NCBI RefSeq assembly: GCF_014199525.1
Contig: NZ_JACHNU010000001.1
Span: 1,156,182 to 1,220,181 of the forward strand
Length of the DNA: 64,000 bases
Source of the DNA: Conexibacter arvalis
Lineage (GTDB): Bacteria > Actinomycetota > Thermoleophilia > Solirubrobacterales > Solirubrobacteraceae
Direction of reading: 5' to 3'
Part shown: positions 1-9,387 of the stretch, one piece after another
How positions within the stretch are numbered: position 1 is the stretch's first letter
Layout: each line of letters begins with the position of its first letter
Program-made: the position numbers and the translations under genes
The notes under the pieces: model-generated
Seen by the model: only the letters and a program-made list of their open reading frames with translations
Database searches by the model: none
What the model was told of the DNA's origin: nothing

Positions 1-142
1 CCGCGATCCACGAGGTCCGAAGCGACAGGCGCCCGGTCGTGCGAGGGGGCGCGTTGACGCCGCGATCGTATAACGGGCGCTCGGCGGCCCGCTCCGCGGC
101 AGCCGGCGGGCATGACGCACGAGCGGCCTCGGTCGCTGCGCG

Positions 143-1630
143 ATGAGAGCGCGGGAAGAGCCGGACCTCGACGGGACGCTGACGTCGCCGGAGGCCGGGA
201 ACCGGGCGATCCGGGGCGGCGCGATCCGCGTCGCCGGCTACGGCGCCGGTCTGTTGCTGACGGCGCTCGTGACGCCGTTCCTGCTGCGCCACCTCGGGGT
301 CGCCGAGTTCGGCCAGTACACGACCGTGATCGCGATCGTCACGATGGTGCAGGGGTTCACCGACGCCGGGTTGACGATCGTCGGCCAGCGGATCTACGTC
401 CACGCCGACGCGGCCGGCCGCCGCAGGCTGATGGGCGACCTGCTCGGTATGCGGCTCGTGCTGACCCCCGTCGGGATCGTCCTCGGCGTGCTCTTCTCCG
501 TCGTCGCCGGATATCCGAACGCGATCGTGAGCGGCACGATCGTCGCCGGCATTGGGACGATCTTCGCGGTGCTCGCGGCGGCGCTCGCGATGCCGCTCGG
601 CGCTGAGCTGCGGTTCGGCGCGGTGACGGCGATCGACTTCTCGCGCCAGCTGGCGATCGTCGTGGGCATCACGGTGCTGGTGATCGCCGGCGCCGGGCTG
701 CTGCCGTTCTTCTTCGTCTACATCGTCGCCGGCCTGGTCGCGATCGCCGTCGCGCTGGCATGTCTGGGCACCTCGAGCTGGTTCATGCCGCGCTTCGACC
801 TGCGAGATTCGATCGCCTTCCTGCGCGAGGCGCTTCCGGTCGGGCTCAGCCTCGTCGTCAACACGAGCTACGTGCGGGCGCTGATCGTGATCTGCTCGCT
901 GCTGGCGACCGAGGAGCAGACCGGCCTCTTCTCGGCGTCGTACCGGATCTCGGAGATCCTCCTCGGCGTTCCGCAGATGATGCTCGGCGCCGCCTTTCCG
1001 ATCCTCGCCCATGCCCACGCCGCCGATCGCGACCGGCTCGCGTACGCGCTCCAGCGGATGGGCGAGGCGGCGCTTCTGGTCGGCGTCGCGGTCGGACTCG
1101 TGCTCGCGGTCGGTGCGGTGCCGATCATCGCCGTGCTCGGAGGCAGCGAGTTCGGCGGCGCAGCCGATGCCCTGCGGATCCAATCGGTCGCGATCGCGGG
1201 AGCCTTCATGACTCAGGTCGGCACGACCGCGTTGATCGCCGTCCACCGGCAGCGCGAGCTGCTGCTGGTCAACCTGTTCGCGCTCGTGGTCGTCGTCGTC
1301 TTGGGCGTCACGCTCATTCCGGCGTGGGGCGCCGACGGCGCGGCGTTGGCGGCGAGCATCGGCGAGGTGGCGCTGGCGGTGGTCGCGCTGACGCTGCTGT
1401 CGCGCGCCGAGCCGGAGCTGCGACCGCGCTTGATGTACGTGCCCAAGCTGCTCGCCGCCAGCGGCGTGGCGATGCTGTGCCTGCTGCTGCCGGGCTCCGA
1501 CGCGATCGCCGCGGTCGCGGCGCTCGCCGTCTACCTCTCGCTCGCGTGGCTGCTGAGAGCCGTCCCGGATGAGCTGCTCGCGGCGCTGCCCCGGCGCGGC
1601 CGGGCCGGGGCACCGCACGCTGGGCCGTGA
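143..1630 (+). CDS. Wzx-like polysaccharide flippase (MOP superfamily)
   Basis: A 495-residue polytopic membrane protein of the oligosaccharide/lipopolysaccharide flippase type, expected to move lipid-linked glycan units across the cytoplasmic membrane. After about 25 hydrophilic residues it carries roughly 12-14 hydrophobic segments. The opening segment (RVAGYGAGLLLTALVTPFLL followed by RHLGVAEFGQY) is typical of the Wzx/RfbX family, where 'LG...FG.Y' follows helix 1, and the length matches the family. The ATG at 143 is chosen because it precedes the first helix by a normal distance; no strong ribosome-binding site is visible. It converges on the methyltransferase to its right, with only 4 bases between stop codons. 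Its substrate cannot be read from sequence; the surrounding glycosyltransferases make a surface polysaccharide likely. Confidence 0.85.
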   Translation: MRAREEPDLDGTLTSPEAGNRAIRGGAIRVAGYGAGLLLTALVTPFLLRHLGVAEFGQYTTVIAIVTMVQGFTDAGLTIVGQRIYVHADAAGRRRLMGDLLGMRLVLTPVGIVLGVLFSVVAGYPNAIVSGTIVAGIGTIFAVLAAALAMPLGAELRFGAVTAIDFSRQLAIVVGITVLVIAGAGLLPFFFVYIVAGLVAIAVALACLGTSSWFMPRFDLRDSIAFLREALPVGLSLVVNTSYVRALIVICSLLATEEQTGLFSASYRISEILLGVPQMMLGAAFPILAHAHAADRDRLAYALQRMGEAALLVGVAVGLVLAVGAVPIIAVLGGSEFGGAADALRIQSVAIAGAFMTQVGTTALIAVHRQRELLLVNLFALVVVVVLGVTLIPAWGADGAALAASIGEVALAVVALTLLSRAEPELRPRLMYVPKLLAASGVAMLCLLLPGSDAIAAVAALAVYLSLAWLLRAVPDELLAALPRRGRAGAPHAGP

Positions 1631-1634
1631 GCGC

Positions 1635-2555
1635 TCACGCCGGTCGCCGCAGCGCGAGGGTGTAGCTGGCGCCGCGCATGCCGCGGCGCTCGAGCGGCGC
1701 GACGATGCGACAGAGCGCGTGGCCGCAGCGCTGCAGCCAGCGCGCGACGCGCTCGTCGCGGCTGCTGCGCGCGAATGAGACGGCCCAGCCGAAGTCGTTG
1801 GAACGGCGCCCGTCCTCGTCGGAGGCGGTCGCGTGGACGAGCTCGAGGCCGTTGCGGGCGCCCTCCGCCGCGAGCGCGTCGTGCGGCAGCAGCGCGAGGT
1901 GACGCGGCGCGTCGACGTGCGCCCAGCGCGGTCCGAGCAGGCGGAGCTGCAGCGAACGCGGGTTGGGGGCGATCAGCACGAGCGCTCCTCCGGGAGCGAG
2001 CGCTGCGGCGGCGCGTTCGATGAATCGCGCCGGCTCGGCGAGATGCTCGACGACGTGCCACATGACGATCGCGTCGTAGGGACCTTCGATCACGCTCGCG
2101 GGGTCGTCAGACTGCGTGACGGCGATCCCGAGCACCTCCGCGATGAACCGGCAGCTGACGTCGTCGAGCTCGACGCCGGAGACGTCGTAGCCGGCCCGGC
2201 GCGCGAGCTCGAGGAAGCCGCCGGTCATCGGGCCGATCTCGAGCAGCCTGCCCGCGGGGACGAGTCTCCGCACCAGCTCCAGGCGGTGGAGGGCGTTGCG
2301 GTCTCGTGCGATCGCCTCGTCAGCCGACGCGGGCATCCCGTAGTAGTCGGGCGGGTAGTACGGACCGAGGTCGTCCGGAACGTTGGCGAGCGTCAGCGTC
2401 CCGCACGGGCAGGCGACATAGTCGAACCGCTCGTCGGAGATCCGTCGGTTGCGGTCGCAGGTCGTGAAGGCGTGCTCGGTGGGACGGCCGCAGAGGCGGC
2501 ACGCGACGGCCGGGGGACTCTGTTGCGGGTCGGCTGAGGTCAAGGCTTGCTCCAT
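1635..2555 (-). CDS. Class I SAM-dependent methyltransferase with N-terminal Cys cluster
   Basis: A 306-residue protein. Residues about 15-50 hold a Cys-rich segment (CRLCGRPTEHAF, then CPCG) like the zinc-binding entry domain of sugar/lipid methyltransferases. A Rossmann methyltransferase domain of the Methyltransf_23 kind follows: motif I LLEIGPMTGGFLELA, an acidic residue after strand 2 (SGVELDD), then WHVVEHL and a GGALVLIAPNP segment. The frame stays open further upstream to 2720, but that part is Arg-rich and overlaps the next gene, so I use the ATG at 2555. The gene sits in the glycan cluster on the same strand as the following glycosyltransferase (33-base gap) and probably methylates a sugar or polysaccharide end. 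The acceptor is unknown. Confidence 0.85.
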   Translation of the reverse strand: MEQALTSADPQQSPPAVACRLCGRPTEHAFTTCDRNRRISDERFDYVACPCGTLTLANVPDDLGPYYPPDYYGMPASADEAIARDRNALHRLELVRRLVPAGRLLEIGPMTGGFLELARRAGYDVSGVELDDVSCRFIAEVLGIAVTQSDDPASVIEGPYDAIVMWHVVEHLAEPARFIERAAAALAPGGALVLIAPNPRSLQLRLLGPRWAHVDAPRHLALLPHDALAAEGARNGLELVHATASDEDGRRSNDFGWAVSFARSSRDERVARWLQRCGHALCRIVAPLERRGMRGASYTLALRRPA

Positions 2556-2587
2556 TCTCGGCGGCATACCCGTGGGTCGCAGGTGGG

Positions 2588-3784
2588 CTAACGGCAGCCA
2601 GGCCGCGGCGCCACGTCTCGCGGGCCGTCGTCTCGTGCGCCGCCCTCGCCGCCGTACGCCTCCGCGACGACATCGAGCGAGGAGGCGAGCGACAGCCGGG
2701 GCACGTTGCGCTCGAACCACTCGGCCGTCCGCCCTCGCAGCTCCGGACCGGCGGCGCGGACGCGCAGGATCGCCTCCGCGAGCGGCTCGGGCTCCACCGA
2801 CTCCGCGACGACGCCGTTCGCGCCCTCGTCGACCAGTTCGACCGCGGCGTTGTCGGGCGCGTCGACGACGACGCTGGGGACGCCGTTTGAGGCAGCTTCG
2901 ACGACGACCAAGCCGTAGCCCTCACGCGACGAGGGCAGGACCATGCAGAGCGCGCCGGCGAGCGTCGCCTCGAGCTTCTCGGTGGGGACGAAGCCGGGGG
3001 CGCTGGCGACCGCGTCGAGCCCCTCCTGCGCGATCGCCTGGAGGACCCGCGGCCGCTCGGGCCCATCGCCGAGGATCGCGAGCCGCAGCTCCGGCGCTTG
3101 GCGGTGGACGTGCGCAAAGGCGTGCACCAGCGCCGGCACCCGCTTCTCGGGGATGTGGCGGCCGGCGTAGACGACGAGCGGCTGCGCGGGCGCGGGATCG
3201 GGCCGCTCGGTCGAGCCGTCGTAGAGGCCGGTCAGCAGCTGCGGCTCGCTGCGCATCCCCTCGGCGTGCAGACGCGCGGCGTGCAGCCGCGAGAAGCAGA
3301 AGGCGTGCTGTGGCACGCGGGCGCACAGTCGCTGGACGAACGCGCCGATCGAGCCGCCGACGCGGCCGAGATAGCCGCGCCAGTAGTCTCGCGACCAGAC
3401 CTCGAACCAATCGACGACGAGGCGGTAGCGGTGCAGCGGGCGCGCGAGCGCCGCCGCCAACAGCGAGAAGTACGGGAACGCGGCGGTGTGGACGACGTCG
3501 TAGCGGCGACCGTGACGCAGCAGGTGGAGCAGCACGCCGAGGCCGAAGACCAGCGGCGGCGCGATCCGCCGCCGGCCGCCGACGTACAGCTCCATCCGCG
3601 GGCCGACGACGCGGACGTCGACGCCGGCGAGGTCGGGCTCGACATCGCGGTCCCACTGTCGCAGGGTGAGGTACGTGACCTCGTGGCCCTCGGCCGCGAG
3701 GCGCTCGGCGAGCGCCCGGTACCACCGTTCCCCGCCGCCGATCGTGTAGGGGAAGAGGCAGTCGTAGATGAGGCAGATGCGCAT
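2588..3784 (-). CDS. Glycosyltransferase family 4 (GT-B)
   Basis: A 398-residue retaining glycosyltransferase of the GT4 type. The N-terminal half starts MRICLIYDCLFPYTIGGGER, the usual Gly-rich acceptor-domain loop (GGGER); the C-terminal half carries PLVVYAGRHIPEKR and the donor-binding ExxxxxE region (PSSREGYGLVVVEA). Length is normal. The start is the ATG at 3784, since the family signature begins at residue 1; the extra 34 codons upstream look non-coding. It lies upstream of the methyltransferase on the same strand and is divergent to the GT2 gene at 3920, leaving about 135 bp for promoters. Sugar donor and acceptor are unknown. Confidence 0.9.
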   Translation of the reverse strand: MRICLIYDCLFPYTIGGGERWYRALAERLAAEGHEVTYLTLRQWDRDVEPDLAGVDVRVVGPRMELYVGGRRRIAPPLVFGLGVLLHLLRHGRRYDVVHTAAFPYFSLLAAALARPLHRYRLVVDWFEVWSRDYWRGYLGRVGGSIGAFVQRLCARVPQHAFCFSRLHAARLHAEGMRSEPQLLTGLYDGSTERPDPAPAQPLVVYAGRHIPEKRVPALVHAFAHVHRQAPELRLAILGDGPERPRVLQAIAQEGLDAVASAPGFVPTEKLEATLAGALCMVLPSSREGYGLVVVEAASNGVPSVVVDAPDNAAVELVDEGANGVVAESVEPEPLAEAILRVRAAGPELRGRTAEWFERNVPRLSLASSLDVVAEAYGGEGGARDDGPRDVAPRPGCR

Positions 3785-3919
3785 TCCCGGCGGCACCCTA
3801 GACGACGGCGGAGCCGGGCGGCTGCCGGACGGTGCGCTAGCCTTGCCGCGAAACCGCGCGACTTTTCCCGGTCGGGCGCGTTGCACCCCTTAGGAAGCGG
3901 CAAGCCAGCCGCACTCTCC

Positions 3920-5098
3920 ATGAGCGCGATCGACGACACCATCAGCGTTGCCGCCAACGGACGCGAGACCGACGGTCTGCGCGTCTCCGTCGTGATCCCC
4001 TGCCTCAACGAGGCCGAGAACATCGAGCAGTGCATCGCCGCCGCGCGCGCGGCGCTCGAGCGCAACGGCATCCCTGGTGAGGTCGTCGTCGCCGACAACG
4101 CCTCCGAGGACGGAAGCGCCGAGCTGGCCGAGGCGGCCGGAGCGCGCGTCGTGCGGGAGCCCCGCCGCGGCTACGGGAGCGCCTACCTCGCCGGCTTCGC
4201 CGCAGCGCGCGGGGAGTACATCGTGATGGGCGACGCCGACCTCACCTACGACTTCGACGAGATCCCGAGATTTCTCGGCGAGCTGGAGGACGGCGCCGAC
4301 ATGGTCATCGGCGACCGGATGAAGAACATCCATCCGGGCGCGATGCCGTGGCTGCACCAGTACATCGGCAACCCGCTGCTGTCGGGCTTCCTCAATCTGC
4401 TGTTCAGAACTGGCGTCAGCGACGCTCACTGCGGCATGCGCGCGGTGCGGCGCGACAAGCTGCCGCAGCTCGACCTGCGCACCACCGGGATGGAGTTCGC
4501 CTCCGAGATGGTGATCCGGGCGGCGAAGGAGAAGCTCGACATCCGGCAGTTCCCGATCGAGTACCACCCGCGCGGCGGCGAGTCGAAGCTCTCCAGCTTC
4601 CGCGACGGCTGGCGCCACCTGCGCTTCCTGCTGGTCCACTCGCCGACCCACCTCTTCATCCTCCCTGGCGCCGTGATGGCGCTGCTCGGCGCGCTCGTGG
4701 CGCTGACCGTGCTCGCGCAGATCAGCATCTTCGGTCGCGAGTGGGACCTCCACGCGCTGATCGCCGGCTCGTTGCTGCTGATCGTCGGCACGCAGGTCGT
4801 CGCGCTCGGACTGTGCGCCCACGCCTACGGCACCTACTTCATGAACGAGAAAGATCCGTGGTTCGACCGGATGCGCAGACGCTTCCGGCTCGAGCACGGG
4901 CTCCTGCTCGGCGGCGGGATCGCGATCGCCGGCTTCCTCGCCGCGGCCGTGATCGTGATCGAATGGATCGACCGCGGCTTCGGCAGCCTCGGCGAGGAGC
5001 GCCTCGCGGTGCTCGCGATGACGCTCGTCATCGTCGGGATCCAGATCTTCTTCTCGTCGTTCCTGCTGTCAATCCTGGGCCTTCGACGCCGGTCCTGA
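3920..5098 (+). CDS. Glycosyltransferase family 2, polyprenyl-phosphate sugar type
   Basis: A 392-residue GT2 enzyme with a C-terminal membrane part. The catalytic domain has VSVVIPCLNEAENIEQC, the nucleotide-sugar binding VVADNASEDGS, the DxD-like MGDADLTYDF, and SDAHCGMRA, which is typical of dolichyl/polyprenyl-phosphate glucose or mannose synthases. After about residue 250 come about four hydrophobic helices. The start at 3920 follows 'ctctcc' and gives a 15-20 residue leader before the GT fold; a longer open frame upstream is antisense to the GT4 gene. It is followed after 1 base by the gene at 5100 and so probably heads an operon with 5100 and 5738. It likely loads sugar onto a lipid carrier for the membrane GT-C-like partners. 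Confidence 0.88.
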   Translation: MSAIDDTISVAANGRETDGLRVSVVIPCLNEAENIEQCIAAARAALERNGIPGEVVVADNASEDGSAELAEAAGARVVREPRRGYGSAYLAGFAAARGEYIVMGDADLTYDFDEIPRFLGELEDGADMVIGDRMKNIHPGAMPWLHQYIGNPLLSGFLNLLFRTGVSDAHCGMRAVRRDKLPQLDLRTTGMEFASEMVIRAAKEKLDIRQFPIEYHPRGGESKLSSFRDGWRHLRFLLVHSPTHLFILPGAVMALLGALVALTVLAQISIFGREWDLHALIAGSLLLIVGTQVVALGLCAHAYGTYFMNEKDPWFDRMRRRFRLEHGLLLGGGIAIAGFLAAAVIVIEWIDRGFGSLGEERLAVLAMTLVIVGIQIFFSSFLLSILGLRRRS

Positions 5099-5099
5099 C

Positions 5100-5741
5100 A
5101 TGCGCGTGCGCGTCGTGCTGGGCGTGGCGCTCGCGCTCGTCGCGATCGCGGTCGTCGTCGCCCTGTCGCAGCGGGGCGACCGCCTCGCTGGCACGAACTT
5201 CGTCCACGTCGCGGGCGTGCCAGTCGAGCTTCCGGGCGGGAGACGGGCATGCCAGGTCACCCGCCTGGTCGACGACGCGCAGCGTGTGGAGCTTTTCGTC
5301 GACACGGGCGGGAGGCGTGCGCCGTCGCTGGACGTCACCTTCACCGACCCGGGCGGTGCGATCGTCGCGCGCGGCAACCATCGCGCAGGAGCGGACCCGG
5401 GCGAGGTCGTCGTGACGCTCGACCGGCGCGTGGACGGCAATCATTCCGCCACGTTCTGCGTTCGCAACGAGGGCGCCCGCCGCATCGGGCTCGGCGGTGC
5501 TCCGGCCGCGCCGGATGCTGCCGCCACGATCGGCAGAAGACCGACCGCCGGCGTGATTGCCGCCCGCTACCTGCGACCCGGACGCGAGACGTGGTGGGAC
5601 CTGCTGCCGACGATCGCGAGCCGCTTCGGCATCGGCAAGGCGCCGGTCTTCGGCGCGTGGACGCTGCCGGTCGCGGCGCTGCTGCTGCTCGCCGCGTGGG
5701 CCGGCGCGATCCGGCTGCTGCTGCGCGGGAGCGGATCGTGA
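5100..5741 (+). CDS. Uncharacterised membrane-anchored extracytoplasmic protein
   Basis: A 213-residue protein of unknown function. It has an N-terminal membrane segment (residues about 3-22, VVLGVALALVAIAVVVAL), an extracytoplasmic domain rich in beta-type segments containing two Cys (around residues 50 and 119), and a C-terminal helix (VAALLLLAAWAGAIRLLL) ending in basic residues. This resembles small companion proteins found between a GT2 and a membrane glycosyltransferase in actinobacterial clusters, but I do not recognise the family. It starts 1 base after the stop of the GT2 gene, and its stop overlaps the GTG of the next gene (GTGA), so all three should be translationally coupled. A role in glycan assembly is inferred from context only. 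Confidence 0.75.
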   Translation: MRVRVVLGVALALVAIAVVVALSQRGDRLAGTNFVHVAGVPVELPGGRRACQVTRLVDDAQRVELFVDTGGRRAPSLDVTFTDPGGAIVARGNHRAGADPGEVVVTLDRRVDGNHSATFCVRNEGARRIGLGGAPAAPDAAATIGRRPTAGVIAARYLRPGRETWWDLLPTIASRFGIGKAPVFGAWTLPVAALLLLAAWAGAIRLLLRGSGS

Positions 5742-7222
5742 CGCGCGCGCTGATCGCCCAGCTGCGTCGCATCCCCGCGGCCGCCCGCGCGTGCGCGCTG
5801 ATCGCGCTTCTCAACGCCGTCGTCTGGGCCGTCGTCGTGCCGCCGTTCCAGGTGCCGGACGAGATCACCCACTTCGGCTACGCGCAGTACCTGGCGGAGA
5901 CGGGTGAGCCGCCACCGGCGAAGGAGGGCACCGCACAGTACTCCGACGAGCAGCAGCTCACGCTCGAGCGCCTCGGCTTCTTCGGTGTGATCGGCAGAGC
6001 GGACCAGCGCGGGATCTGGACGACGCCTGACGATCGGGCGCTGCGAGACGCGCTCGCGTCGCATCCTAGCCGGCAGGGCGAGGGCGGGCCGAGCTCGGCG
6101 ACGAACCAGCCGCCGCTTTACTACGCACTGACCGCTGCCGCGTACTGGCTCTCGCCTGGCCACGACATCCTCACGCGGTTGTATGCCATGCGGCTGGTCT
6201 CCGCGCTGTTGGCAGCGCTGACCGTCCTCTGCGTGTTCCTGTTCGTGCGCGAGCTGCTCCCGGGGACGCCGTGGGCGTGGACCGTCGGTGCGTTGGCTGT
6301 CGCGTTCCAGCCGACGTTCATGTTCATCGCCGCCGGCGTGCACGGCGACAACCTGCTGTTCTTCGCCTCGGCGGCCGTGCTGGCTGCGCTGGCGCGCGCG
6401 TTCCGCCGCGGGCTGACACGGCGCCGCGCCGTCGCGATCGCGCTGGCGACCGTCGTCGGAGCGCTCGGCAAGCTGACCTTCCTCGCGTTCCTGCCCGGCA
6501 TCGCGCTCGCATTCCTGCTGCTGCTGTGGCGGGCGGCGCCCGACCGCCGGCGTGACGCGCTGGCGAGCACCGGCATCGCGGCGGCGATCGTCGCCGTACC
6601 GGTCGTCCTCTACACGGTGATCAACACGGGTGTATGGGATCGCGGCGGTGGCGCGACTGGCGGCGTCGCCGTCAACTCGTCGCGCGCGATTTCGATCAAG
6701 GAGCGGATCGGCTACACCTGGCAGCTGTTCCTGCCGCGTGTGCCGGGCATGCACGACCAGTTCGACTACGTCCCGCTGTGGGAGACGTGGTTCAAGGGCT
6801 TCATCGGTCGCTTCGGATGGCTCGACTACGCGTTCCCGGAGTGGGTCTACGGCGCCGCGCGGGCGATCTTCGCAGCGGTCGGCGGGCTCGCGCTCGTCGA
6901 GTTGGTGCGTCGGATTCGCGCGATCGGGCTCGCCCGCCTCGACTGGCGCCTCCCGTTCGGCGCAGTGGTGGCGGCGATGGCGATCGGCCTCGCGGTCGCG
7001 ATCGGCTGGCAGGGGATCGGCTATCGGGCCGACACCGGCTTCACGTTCGAGCAGGCGCGCTACCTGCTGCCACTGCTCGCACCCTACGGTCTCATCGTCG
7101 CGCTTGCCGCGCGCGGCGCGGGCCGCCGCTGGGGGCCGGCCGTCGGCGCGCTGCTGGTCGTGGTGGCGATGACGCACGGGCTGTTCGCCCAGCTGCTCAC
7201 CATTTCCCGCTACTACGGATAG
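5738..7222 (+). CDS. DUF2142-type polytopic membrane protein, probable GT-C glycosyltransferase
   Basis: A 494-residue protein with about 10-12 hydrophobic segments. After helix 1 it carries VPPFQVPDEITHFGYAQYL, matching the P-x-D-E-x-x-H-F loop of DUF2142/GT39-like proteins; the acidic loop residues there are the usual GT-C catalytic candidates. A large periplasmic loop follows (residues about 55-125, with SSATNQPPLYYALT, another family hallmark). The start is GTG at 5738 overlapping the previous stop; nothing upstream in frame is convincing. It probably transfers a sugar from the polyprenyl-phosphate donor made by the gene at 3920 onto an extracytoplasmic glycan. Donor and acceptor are inferred, not shown. 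Confidence 0.8.
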   Translation: MTRALIAQLRRIPAAARACALIALLNAVVWAVVVPPFQVPDEITHFGYAQYLAETGEPPPAKEGTAQYSDEQQLTLERLGFFGVIGRADQRGIWTTPDDRALRDALASHPSRQGEGGPSSATNQPPLYYALTAAAYWLSPGHDILTRLYAMRLVSALLAALTVLCVFLFVRELLPGTPWAWTVGALAVAFQPTFMFIAAGVHGDNLLFFASAAVLAALARAFRRGLTRRRAVAIALATVVGALGKLTFLAFLPGIALAFLLLLWRAAPDRRRDALASTGIAAAIVAVPVVLYTVINTGVWDRGGGATGGVAVNSSRAISIKERIGYTWQLFLPRVPGMHDQFDYVPLWETWFKGFIGRFGWLDYAFPEWVYGAARAIFAAVGGLALVELVRRIRAIGLARLDWRLPFGAVVAAMAIGLAVAIGWQGIGYRADTGFTFEQARYLLPLLAPYGLIVALAARGAGRRWGPAVGALLVVVAMTHGLFAQLLTISRYYG

Positions 7223-7227
7223 GCGGC

Positions 7228-7256
7228 GGCGCGACGGACTGATCGTGCGTCGCGCC
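7228..7256. terminator. Inverted repeat between convergent genes
   Basis: Perfect 9-bp arms GGCGCGACG (7228-7236) and CGTCGCGCC (7248-7256) with an 11-base loop lie in the 41-bp gap between the stops of the convergent genes ending at 7222 and 7264. There is no T-run, as is common for terminators of high-GC actinobacteria. It probably acts in both directions. Confidence 0.5.
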
Positions 7257-7263
7257 CCAGCCG

Positions 7264-9387
7264 TCAGCCGACGCCGAGCGCCGCCTCCCGCTCGGCGAGC
7301 GCGTGCCGCAGACCGAGCTCCACCTCATCGGTCGCGCGGTCCCACGAGTGGGCGGCGGCGAACTCGATTCCGGCGCGCGCGCGGCGCTCCCACAGCTCAC
7401 GGTCGTCGAGCAGCCGTTCGATTCCGGAGGCGAGCGCGTGCGGCTCCAGGTCGGCGAGTTCGAGCGCGCCGTCGTCGCCGAAGATCGACTCGGCGCTGAC
7501 GCCGGACAGCTCGACGCACGGCAGCCCGCACGCGAGCATCTCCTTCGGCATCAGCGAGAAGTTCGTCAGCGACAGGCACAGACCGACCGTCGCTTCGGCG
7601 AACAGCGTCGCCAGCTGCGGCTGGCTGAGGACGCCGAGGTGCTCGTACGGAAAGGCCGTCCGCGGCGGAACGTCGTCGCCGAACAGCACGATCCGCACGT
7701 CGGGTCGCCGGCGGTGCAGCTCCTCGAGCGCCATCAGGCCGATCGGGACGGCTCGCCGCGGGGTCGAGTGGCGTCCGTAGTAGACGACGGTGTCGCGCCG
7801 GCGCGGGACGTCAAGCGGCCGGTAGATCGCATGGTCGACGCCGTAGTTGAAGGCGTCGGCCGAGGCGCCGTAGATGTCGGTCAGGAGGTCGCGCAGCCAC
7901 GGGCTGCCGGCGATGCAATGCATGCCGTAGCGGTAGGTGTCGGCCGCCAAGCGCGATTCGGTCGAGGTCGCGAAGAACTCCGGCTCGTGGTCGTTGACGA
8001 GATAGGCGCGAGCGCGGCAGCCTTCGAGCAGCAGCGTGGGATGGACGGTCTGCCAGCCGGTCGCGACGACGATGTCCGCGCCGTGCCAGTCGTCGAAGCC
8101 GTAGTGGACGGGACCGTCGAACGGCGCGAACCAGTCGTTGATCTGTCTGCGCAGGACGCCCGGCCAGAAATCGCTCATCTCGCCGAACAGGTCACTGACC
8201 CAGATGCTGCAGACATGGCCGCGGCGCTCGAGACGCGACATCACCTGGAAGAGGATGTTGTGGCCGCCGCTGCCACGCTGCCACGGTGGAACCACCATCG
8301 CTATCCGCAACTGTTCGCGCTCGGCGGATCCAGGCACCGGATCGAGCAGCGCCGCGGGTCCGTCGCGCAGCACGCGCGCTGCCGCCTCGTAATCCTCGTG
8401 CGCGCGCGAGGCGTCGACATGCCGCGGCGCCGGCAACGCGGCCGGCGCCCTGGGCGGTCTCGACGGCGTGCGGGCGTCGTCGCGTCGCTCCAGGGAGAGC
8501 CGCCGCCGCAGCGGTTTGGGAACCCGCTCCGCGCGCGAGCCCAGCGCCGAGAAGACTCGCCGCCCGCTGTGATGGACGGTCGACCGAGCCGCCCAGCGGG
8601 CCCGCTCGGCGATCGGCAGCCCCTCACGGGCCATCCAGCGCAGGTCTGCGGTCGTCTGCGATCCCGTCCAGCGCAGGACCTCCAAGGGCCGGAACCTCTC
8701 GACATGCCCGAGCGTCTCGCGAAGGCCGCGGTACTCGTCGAAGTAGCGGCGCATGAACTCCAACGCACCGTAGTCGTGCGCATGGAGCACGGCGGCGTCC
8801 GGCACGTAGGCCTTCAGCCAGCCGGCGCTGAGCGCGTCGCGTCCGAACGCCTGGTCCTCGGAATACGGCAGGTCGCGGAAGCGAACCTCCTCCCAGCATG
8901 CTCTGCGATAGCAGGCGTTGACGTTGGAGAGGAAGGTCGGGTCGCCAGCGCGCTGGATCGCCGGGCCGCCGTCTGGGCCGGCGAAGCCGGCGAAGAACTC
9001 CGTCAGCTCGCGCGCGATCATCGGGCTGGTCTCCGGCCGCGGCAGGTGCGGGCCGTAGGCGACGCCGATGCGTTCGTCGAGTGCCAGTGCCGCGCGGAAC
9101 GCGTCGAGGGCGCCCGGGGCCGGTGTCGCGTCCTGGGTCAGGAACCAGATCAGCTCGCCGCTCGCCCGCTCGGCGCCGAGGTTGCGTGTGCGGCCGTGTC
9201 CGAACTCCGCGGGTGGGATCTCCAGCGGCTCGACGCCGGCAGCCCGCGCGATCTCCAGCGAGCGGTCGCTCGAGCCGGAGTCGATCACGATCAGCTCGTC
9301 TACGCCCTCGCGCCGCAGCGCGTCGAGCAGCTCAGCGAGGTAACGCTCCCCGTCCTTGACGGGGATGACTGCGGTGACGCGGCTCAC
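7264..9387 (-). CDS. Two-domain glycosyltransferase, GT2 fused to GT4
   Basis: A 707-residue fusion. Residues about 1-270 are a GT2 domain: VTAVIPVKDGERYLAELLDA, then VIDSGSSDRSLEIA, a QDATP DxD-like site, and NVNACYRRACWEEV. A linker of about 70 residues rich in Arg, Pro and Ala follows. Residues about 345-707 are a GT4-like domain (IAMVVPPWQRGSGGHN, TVVYYGRHSTPRRA, MPKEMLACGLPCVELSG), related to proteins of the rhamnan/WsaF kind. The start is GTG at 9387, overlapping the TGA of the coiled-coil gene (GTGA). The frame is open much further upstream, but that part is antisense to the exporter genes. It lies downstream of Wzt, Wzm and the coiled-coil gene, so it probably builds the chain that the ABC exporter moves. 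Confidence 0.88.
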   Translation of the reverse strand: MSRVTAVIPVKDGERYLAELLDALRREGVDELIVIDSGSSDRSLEIARAAGVEPLEIPPAEFGHGRTRNLGAERASGELIWFLTQDATPAPGALDAFRAALALDERIGVAYGPHLPRPETSPMIARELTEFFAGFAGPDGGPAIQRAGDPTFLSNVNACYRRACWEEVRFRDLPYSEDQAFGRDALSAGWLKAYVPDAAVLHAHDYGALEFMRRYFDEYRGLRETLGHVERFRPLEVLRWTGSQTTADLRWMAREGLPIAERARWAARSTVHHSGRRVFSALGSRAERVPKPLRRRLSLERRDDARTPSRPPRAPAALPAPRHVDASRAHEDYEAAARVLRDGPAALLDPVPGSAEREQLRIAMVVPPWQRGSGGHNILFQVMSRLERRGHVCSIWVSDLFGEMSDFWPGVLRRQINDWFAPFDGPVHYGFDDWHGADIVVATGWQTVHPTLLLEGCRARAYLVNDHEPEFFATSTESRLAADTYRYGMHCIAGSPWLRDLLTDIYGASADAFNYGVDHAIYRPLDVPRRRDTVVYYGRHSTPRRAVPIGLMALEELHRRRPDVRIVLFGDDVPPRTAFPYEHLGVLSQPQLATLFAEATVGLCLSLTNFSLMPKEMLACGLPCVELSGVSAESIFGDDGALELADLEPHALASGIERLLDDRELWERRARAGIEFAAAHSWDRATDEVELGLRHALAEREAALGVG

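Noticed and set aside
54-74. TTGACG and TATAAC as a promoter for the first flippase gene
   Set aside because: The two words are only 9 bases apart, far from the usual 16-18, and no other matching pair is present.
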